Part shown: piece by piece, positions 57,458 to 64,000 of the stretch
Layout: each line of letters opens with the position of its first letter
Position numbering within the stretch: position 1 is the first letter of the stretch
DNA from: Diplodia intermedia
Taxonomy: Eukaryota; Ascomycota; Dothideomycetes; Botryosphaeriales; Botryosphaeriaceae
DNA: 64,000 bases
Direction: 5' to 3'
Assembly (NCBI GenBank): GCA_021495925.1
Contig: JAKEKT010000034.1
Coordinates: 1 to 64,000 of the forward strand
Program-made: the position numbers and the translations under genes
The notes under the pieces: model-generated
What the model saw: only the letters and a program-made list of their open reading frames with translations
Told to the model about the DNA's origin: nothing
Database searches by the model: none

Positions 57458-59330
57458 ATGGCTTCCTCCCTTGATCTTGGTGACGACGACTGGGAGCTCC
57501 GGGCCGAAGTCGACAGGAGGTCGAAAATCCTTTTCAGACCCAGAGAGCAGGAGCCTCAGTTGCAACTCAGTCGGTTGTTCAGGACTGGCGTTGCTACAGC
57601 TTCTGAAGCAATGTCTTTTGAGAAGAATCTAGTCGTTCAGAATGCCTCACAGCTCAAAAGCTTCAAAGCGGTATGTGCCCTCTTTCATGAATTGGCGCAA
57701 ACTAACGATATACAGGAACCAAATGACTTATTGCAAGTTTTTGTCATCCGTCAGGAGCGTTCATGGAAACCGCTCGATATCTCCAGAAACTTGTTTGAAG
57801 ATTTCGCAGACATCTTTGCCATCTTCTCTCCTTTTTGGAAGTGTATGTTCACTTTTGGCACGAAGAACAATGAGGATGAATGCGAATTTCCCGGATTCAC
57901 GTCTCACGGTCCCTCTCGTAAATTGGGGAAACGATCAATTGGTTTGCGTGTTCCTCGAAAGCTATATGTAACACTGCTAACAAGAGCTCAGAATCAGCAT
58001 ATGTGATCAGACGCGCCGAGTTGAACCACCGGGCATTGAGTGATGGACAAGAGCCGTGGTCCATCCGCGAAACTGCAGTCTACCATCGTTACTGCAATCA
58101 CGACAACAACTCGCATGGCCCTATTGTTGCCTCGACTTCTTCAAGACCCACCTCAACCGCACTTCTGGTCTCACCATCCAAGCCCATTGAAGGGAAGATC
58201 AACCTGGTTCTTGAAAAATCACTCACTGAAGAAGAAGCAGCCAATCCATGTGTTCTGCATAGTCTCATTGTGGCCGACAGTGTCAAGGGCTGGTTGGGAT
58301 ATATCTCCTGGCTTGAGAAACACATGAAATACATAGTAACTCTCTCCTTTCACCCTGAACTGAGCTATTTAATCGCTAACATGCGTGGCAGTCCACTCCC
58401 ATAATTTACGCAGATCTTGAGCCAGAAGAAGACGACGAATGCAACAACGGTTTCAGCTTCAACGTTGACAACCGACAAGGCCTCAAGACCGCCGAGGACA
58501 AAGTCATCGATCTCCAAATAATTCTCACTACCTTGCGTAGCACTATTGAGGGTATTCGAAAGTATTGCCAGAAGTGCTGTGAGATGTCGTGTCAGAAAAC
58601 GGGCTTGGGCAACTGCATCTGCGCGAGTGCTATTGATGAGTTCGATGGGTACATCAAGGAAGTAGAGCTTTGTCTTGAGAGGGCAAGTATCCTGAAAGAG
58701 AGAGTGTTTTCTACTGCGCAACTGGTAAGTGCTGGATTGTGGACACCTAAGGAAATCCGCTGACTTTGCGCAGCTTTCCGACCTGCTACGCTACGAAGAC
58801 CAAAGAGCTCTGAAAGAGCTCACAAAGCAGTCTCATGAGTTCACAGTATGTAAGGCCTTTTAGTGATCAGGAATATCAACTGACAAGATCCAGAGAAAAA
58901 GTACGAAAGATGCGGAAGCGGTCAAGGTGTTGACTATCATCGGGTTGGTATACCTACCTACTACATTTGTGGCCGTAAGTGGAACCCAGCCCCCAATTAT
59001 GGCTTGCAAAAACTAATTCAAACCAAGAATTTCTTTTCAACGGAATTCGTGCGAACAGACGAAAGCGGGAACATGAGCGTGAACCCCGATACCTGGTTGC
59101 TGGCGGCTTTTGCACTGCCTCTGACCATTCTCACAATCATCACTTGGTGGCTGTGCGTGAAGTACATCGCGAGACGTGATTGTGGTGGCTGGGCACTGCC
59201 GTGGAAACGTCAGGTTGAGCCGCGCGTAGTGGCCGAAGACAGCGAGAAGCAAGATGTTCATTTGGACAGAAGCTTTATTCCTACCGCTAGAACATGGTCT
59301 ACAGGAACGAGTACCCTCAGAGGTGGTTGA
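57458..59330 (+). CDS. CorA-like membrane protein
   Basis: Seven exons (57458-57670, 57716-57941, 57998-58335, 58392-58724, 58774-58845, 58894-58974, 59028-59330) with introns of 45-56 nt join in phase to 521 aa. The first 390 residues are soluble, with coiled helices (LQIILTTLRSTIEGIRKYCQ) and a Cys-rich stretch CQKCCEMSCQKTGLGNCIC. Two transmembrane segments follow: KVLTIIGLVYLPTTFVANFF (about 400-425), which is the fungal CorA-like signature, and LLAAFALPLTILTIITWWL (about 443-465). The canonical GMN selectivity motif of Mg2+ channels is not present after the first segment (NFFSTEF instead), so ion transport is doubtful. Such proteins are common beside fungal NLR-type and kinase genes. The role is unknown. 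Confidence 0.8.
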
Positions 59331-60429
59331 GGGTCGCATCGGGCAATTCACGTGGGACAGTATGCAGGCTTGGGCACGATCATGCAAGGCAGCAAGGGGT
59401 CCTCTGTGGTTGGCACGGTCTGGTTCCCTTGGCCACCGTCATGTAACGCCAAAGAAACTTCCTATTTCTATCGATAATGGTCCCGATCGCGTGCAGTGCA
59501 ATGCATGCGCCTCGCTGCCTCGTTGCCTTGTTGGAAGAGAGTAGAATGAGCTGGGCCAGGCAGAGGGAAGCGCTCTTCATCAGTTGCGGCTCAACTGCCA
59601 AACAGGTGTTATCCGCTGACTACCATTGCCACCGTTGGCCCCCCACCGTGGCTTGATCATGCACGGCAGATGCAAGCGCAGCCCCGCTAAGGCATACTTG
59701 GCCTCGAGAGTGGAGGCTTGTCGTGGTTGGGGAAACTGAAGCGGGTAAAGCGCCTTTGGCTGCGGGGCTGACCTGATCCTCCCGAATCGAACACCTGCAT
59801 CGGGGCTGGGTTCAGCAGTACTGCTCCACAAATACAAACCCCAATCTCAGCCTTGTTGGCGTCCTCCATGCCCCATAATATCTCCCCTCAGGCGTTCGCG
59901 CAATGTGTGATATTGATCTGACTCGACCAACGCCGTCATAGCTCGTTGCACAATCCTTTCACCGGGCGCCCAGTCATGGTCGGAATCCGCGCATGCTTTC
60001 GAAGCTTTAGAAAGTACGTTGGTAAAATGATTGGGTTCGGGAAAATCTTCAGGAGGAACCGTAAGGCCAGCTCTGGGACGGCAGTACGTATGGCGACACG
60101 CTCGGGACATTGCACTTGACTGTATCTGACTCTTTTCGAAGCAAAACTCCACAGCAGCTCTCTTACCGGACCACGAGCATTCGAGTGAGACTCAGGAACG
60201 AAGACAAGGTGCAAGGTTCATCCCAGGTACATTACCCCTCAATATGTATCCCTGAAAACCCTCGGGTTTGCGAATCCCCGCCTTCGTGCCGAGTTGGACT
60301 GAGTCTAATGCAGAGTCAGAAGGATCAGAGATAGACCAAAGGCCAGAGCAGGGCACTTCTTCCAATGGCGGGTCATACGCGAGCGAGCCACACGACGGGC
60401 TATGCGCCATCGACCGTGAAGAGCTACGA
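59331..60429. other. Intergenic region with possible upstream exons of kinase 2
   Basis: About 1.1 kb. The frame of kinase 2 is open from 60256 upstream of its first ATG. A CAG acceptor near 60311 could link it to an earlier exon ending at a CAG|GTACAT near 60229, but no start codon was found. A minus frame at 59847-60152 (101 codons) reads smoothly but has no domain or start context. Confidence 0.4.
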
Positions 60430-62369
60430 ATGAAGCTTCACGAAGCACGAATCGAGTACCCGGCCGAATCACTCCGCTTTTTTGTTCCCGAGAGCAAGAA
60501 AACTTCCATTCTCACAGAAGATGTCATTGCCAGCGAGATATACACGGCACGGCCTCATTTGGGATGCAGCGGCGCCAGGGACCAAGCAAAGGTGGTCTGC
60601 AAACAAGCAAGGAATCTCTTCGCGATCCTGGCATACTTGAGGAAAGGAAGCGAAATCTGTACCTTCTTGGATGAAGGAATTTCGGATCACGACCTGCCTT
60701 TCGAGAGAAGCAAACGAAAAGACCGAAAGTGCATTTTCGCGTTGCAGCGAAGGGACGGAAGTAAAATCAAGGCCTTCGACGAATGGCAGCCTTCTGAGCT
60801 CGAGGGACTAGGCCGGAAGCAGTGGTACATGATTGCTCCTGTTTTCAAAGGTAGGATGAAGCACTACAAGCTTCATAAAAACACGGTACTTCCTTTCATC
60901 CCCCTGGACGATGATGGAGAAGAAGATATCAACAAGAGCGAGGGTGGGTATAGCGATGTGTTCACTGCTCGCATCCACACCTCACATCACAAATTTCACA
61001 GCTATTGGGAACCAACAGTAAGTTACCCTCGCGGGCTTCCAAGAATCATTGACCGTTAATGCTCAACCCGTAGGATCAAGATCACAAGGTCGCCATCAAA
61101 CGGCTCCACCATGGCGATGGGAAGGAGTTTGAGAAAGAGAGAAGCATCCACGTAACCCTTGGCCAGAAACAGAACGGAAGCCCACACCTCGTCAAACTCC
61201 TCGCAACATACGAATTCCAAGAGAAATACCATTTCATCTTCCCAAGGGCAAACTGCAACCTACGAAGGTACTGGTCTGACAACCCAACACCCGAATTCAG
61301 CGAGAAGACCCTCTTCTGGTCACTGAAGCAAATGGCCGGCATCGCGACAGCCCTCAACACTATCCACAACTTCCGTGTGACGGTGCCTCTTGATGGCAAA
61401 GGTCGCACCCTCACCGGCGAAATAGAACACCCGGTGAAGAAGGGAGAGGAGCTATACGGGCGGCATGGCGACATCAAGCCGGAGAACATCCTGTGGTTCA
61501 AGTGCATACCCCAGCACCAGCGCCAGCACACCAAAGGGGCCAACAACGGCGACGACGGCGACTACGAAGGCGGCATCCTCCAGATCACCGACTTCGGCCT
61601 GGGCCGCTTCCACGGGCGCGACTCGAAGACGGAGCAGCAGCCGAACGGCGTCTTCGGCTCGCCGACGTACGAGCCGCCCGAGTGCAAGCTGCGGCGGCCG
61701 GTCTCGCGCCTGTACGACCTGTGGAGCCTCGGCTGCCTCTATCTGGAGTTTGCCACCTGGCTGCTCGCGGGCTTCGACGCCATCGAGGCCTTTTCCGACC
61801 ACCGCGCGTGCCCGTCGAGCATCAACCCCGTCTTCAGCGACGACTTCTTCTTCAAGGTCGTGCGCGACGAGTACGGCGTCGAGCACGGCGCCACGGTGCG
61901 CGACGGCGTGCTCGACTGGGCGCAGCGGCTGCACGACAACCCCAGGTGCTCCGAGTTCATCCACGACCTCGTCGACCTCGTCATGAGGGACCTGCTCCTC
62001 ATCGAGGCCAAGGACCGCATCCAGACGCCCTGGCTCTGCGTGCGCCTGAACGACTTCCTCAAAAGGGCCGAGGCCGACCCCGCCTACCTGTGCAAGCCGG
62101 ACCACAGGCCGAGGGAGCACATTGCCCGGACCATGTCCGAGTCCGCGGCAACGACTCATCAGCCGTCGTCGTCGTCGTCGTCGTCCTCGTCGTCGAGAGC
62201 CAATCCCCGGAGGAAGCCGTCGACCGCGTCGTCCCCGAAAAAGGTCTCGTTCTTGGCCAACATCAACAACAATCTGCCCGATTTGCCGAAGGACTTGGTG
62301 CTGCGCACGGCAAATACGCCGAGCAAGAGCAAGACCTGGCCTCCGACCAACCCGGACATCAGCGTTTGA
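60430..62369 (+). CDS. Protein-kinase paralogue (kinase 2)
   Basis: Exons 60430-61017 and 61074-62369 (intron 56 nt, GTAAGT...TAG) encode 627 aa from the first in-frame ATG. Upstream coding is possible. The first part (FAILAYLRKGSEICTFLDEG and VLPFIP, then GGYSDV) matches the region before the kinase domain in the split kinase gene (FTILAYMGREREICAFIDEG, LPFVH, GAYSDV). The kinase domain has VAIKRL (about 202), RHGDIKPENIL (about 326), ITDFGLGRFHG (about 368) and GSPTYEPPE. As in the paralogue, HRD is HGD. The tail is disordered with a poly-Ser run encoded by TCG repeats near 62165-62200. The N-terminal zinc-finger part of the paralogue was not found. Function unknown. Confidence 0.78.
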
Positions 62370-63236
62370 GTTGGGGCAACTTGGATGAAGACATCCCTTG
62401 GACCCCCGACTGGACATCCCGCATGAGATTGCTCGTAACGTTCTACTGCACATATGATCCTGTCCAGTTTGTCTGTATATAAGCAATGGTGAACGGTTCT
62501 TACTCATCATCTGACCTGGTTGCGCTTAATACCCTTCTTTCTAGAACACGGTTTTTTCATTCTCCTCTCCTCATCGAAATTCTGTATATGTTGATTGGGA
62601 GTCGCCTTGGAATGATGCCACTGCTGTGATATAGATGGTCGGCGTTAATGATTAGAGTATCTTGCTTTAAGTGACCATTTTCGCTCTATAGAGTCAAACT
62701 CAAGCATGCCACCTTCAACTTGCTAAACCACATTCTTGACCTATCCTCTTTGCTTGTCACTTAATGCATCGCTTGTAATAAGGAACGGAGTAGTTAAGAA
62801 GTTGGTGTCCGTAACTCTACGTGTAAGTGATTGCAAGTCATGGTGAAAAGGTTATTACACACTCACCACTGGCCAAATCCGGTGAGTACCCACCAAAATA
62901 TATTGACCACGGATCGCATATCAAAGGAGCAAAAAGCCCCGCATAGCCCTGAGTCGAACCATCAACCTAAGGGTTTCAATGTGGTGGGTAGACAGGACTC
63001 CTTGGTAAAGAACCTCTCAGTGGATGAGATTCTTTGTCTCTCCGATGAGAGTTGTTGCCGGCAAGCAAAAGGCAGAGCCACTGGCTACCGTTATATGCCC
63101 CAAAACAACCCCCCCCCACCGCTCACCGGACACTCCGCACTACAGACTCTACCGACAACTCTACACCATACCGCGGCAGGTGACAAACCAATCGGGCCTA
63201 CGCGGTTCCTCTCAAAGACACTGCACCATACGTACA
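62370..63236. other. Intergenic region, nothing recognised
   Basis: About 870 bp between kinase 2 and the MITE-like element. Only short frames and no domain. A GAGTCGAACC stretch near 62951-62960 recalls a tRNA B box but no cloverleaf could be drawn. Confidence 0.5.
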
Positions 63237-63315
63237 GGTAGTTGAACCCAAGATCCGGACGTTGATGCGAGTCTTAAATGCGAGCAAATGCATCCAGATC
63301 TTGGAACCAACTACC
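63237..63315. mobile_element. MITE-like 79-bp inverted-repeat element, copy B
   Basis: Same length as copy A (12703-12781) and about 84% identical. It starts GGTAGTTGAACCCAAGATC and ends CCAAGATC-type inverted sequence ...CAACTACC. The 25-nt ends pair at 20 positions. It lies about 120 bp downstream of the stop of the metalloprotease gene, so possibly within its 3' UTR. Confidence 0.75.
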
Positions 63316-63435
63316 TATGAAGTGTAGTAGCGTCATCGATGGAGCTTAGGAGGGCCCAATTCTTCCGTCACCTGCTGCGATGCGCAAATGATTCCAAGCA
63401 GTATCAATAGTGTTGCGAAACGGGTATATACGCCT

Positions 63436-64000
63436 TCATCTACTCTCCTCCCCACCCTCCCCACCACTCTTCCCCTGCCTCGCCCTCTTCGCCCTCTCCT
63501 CCGCCGCCCTCGCAAGCACCTCCCTCCGACTCAACCCCTCCCCAGCCTCCGCCGTCACCGTCCCGGAACTCCCGACAACCGCCGCCCCACTTCCCCCAAG
63601 AACAAACTCCCCGCCCGTCCACCCGCCATGATCGAACGCATCGCCCCTCCCCTCTGGATCATCCGGCGGCTCGTACACCTCGTCGCCACCTCGACCCCCG
63701 ACCCTCCTCCCGCCGGCCCTCCAATCCGCCCTCTCCACCTCGCCCTCAATCTCCCTGCACAGGTTCCAGAAATTCCGATCGTGCTCGCCCCACACGTTAT
63801 GCGCCAACTCATGGCACAGCGTGCGCCTGATGGTCTTGTAATCGCGATAGCCATCGTACGCATCCGTCCTTAACCTCAACTCGATCACCTCGCCCCTATT
63901 GCGATTGAGGCCCAACGTCCTGCTCTCGTGCGTCGTGTGCATCGCCGGATCCATCTCCGTCAGCAAGCCCACGCTGAACCCGTGCCTCCGCATCGCCGCC
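63436..64000 (-). CDS. WLM-domain metalloprotease (Wss1-like), 3' part
   Basis: The frame runs from the right window edge to TGA at 63436-63438; an internal Met at 63993 need not be the start. It contains LGLNRNRGEVIELRLRT, the zinc site HELAHNVWGEHDRNF (near 63780-63815; HExxHxxxxxH) and a following helix FWNLCREIEGE, all typical of the WLM domain of Wss1/SPRTN-type proteases that digest DNA-protein crosslinks and SUMO conjugates. A Gly-rich linker follows, then SRREVLARAAEERAKRARQG, similar to the C-terminal helix of fungal WLM proteins. In some fungi the domain is fused to ubiquitin; the N-terminus is outside the window. Confidence 0.85.
   Translation of the reverse strand, partial: AAMRRHGFSVGLLTEMDPAMHTTHESRTLGLNRNRGEVIELRLRTDAYDGYRDYKTIRRTLCHELAHNVWGEHDRNFWNLCREIEGEVERADWRAGGRRVGGRGGDEVYEPPDDPEGRGDAFDHGGWTGGEFVLGGSGAAVVGSSGTVTAEAGEGLSRREVLARAAEERAKRARQGKSGGEGGEESR

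Noticed and set aside
59847..60152. 101-codon minus frame between the CorA-like gene and kinase 2
   Set aside because: Reads smoothly but has no recognisable domain, partner exon or context; could be a gene fragment but unsupported.
61452..62510. 352-codon minus frame opposite kinase 2
   Set aside because: Antisense of the GC-rich kinase domain; the plus strand carries all kinase motifs.
62930..63000. tRNA gene suggested by a GGTTCGACTCA-like B box on minus
   Set aside because: No T-arm, anticodon arm or acceptor stem pairing could be drawn around it.

Overview
The window looks like chromosomal DNA of a filamentous ascomycete (Pezizomycotina, probably Sordariomycetes). Genes have short introns of about 45-120 nt with GTRNGT-type donors, CTRAC branch points and YAG acceptors. 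A 28.8-kb block (22671-51504) has nearly all CpA/TpG dinucleotides converted to TpA, the signature of repeat-induced point mutation (RIP). All product names are inferred by reading motifs; no search was run.

Left arm (1-19.9 kb, GC-rich): an FCP1/NIF-type HAD phosphatase-like gene (-); a disordered protein with a SUMO-type motif (-); a 3.7-kb GC-rich stretch without a supportable gene; a six-exon urea-carboxylase-like multidomain gene (-), divergent from a PxpA (LamB/YcsF, 5-oxoprolinase subunit A) gene (+) across a 614-bp promoter with several GATA motifs; gene debris; and a 280-aa gasdermin-like candidate (+) facing, tail to tail, a DUF7580-like/subtilisin-like protease gene (-). That pair resembles the fungal het-Q1/het-Q2 regulated cell-death pairs.

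Middle (22.67-51.50 kb): a RIP-saturated transposon nest that can be resolved by target-site duplications (TSDs). A small LTR element (130-bp LTRs, TSD CCTAC/TTTAT) landed on an intron donor of the protease gene. A Copia element (148-bp LTRs, TSD AGTAT) landed inside a coding exon of a divergent zinc-finger/kinase gene. The Copia element then received two solo LTRs of a 782-bp family, one interrupted by a 13-kb tandem LINE array, and one of two identical-length (3341 bp) copies of an unclassified element. Between the two LTR elements, 26492-27407 is host DNA: the RIP-mutated 5' exons of both the protease and the kinase gene and their common promoter. So protease and kinase were divergent neighbours, and with the gasdermin-like gene formed one compact locus before the transposons arrived.

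Right arm (51.5-64 kb): the rest of the zinc-finger/kinase gene, two tiny three-exon genes (56 and 72 aa) of similar layout, a seven-exon CorA-like membrane protein, a second kinase paralogue, a copy of a 79-bp inverted-repeat element (MITE-like) also present in an intron of the carboxylase gene, and the 3' part of a WLM (Wss1-type) metalloprotease gene running off the right edge.
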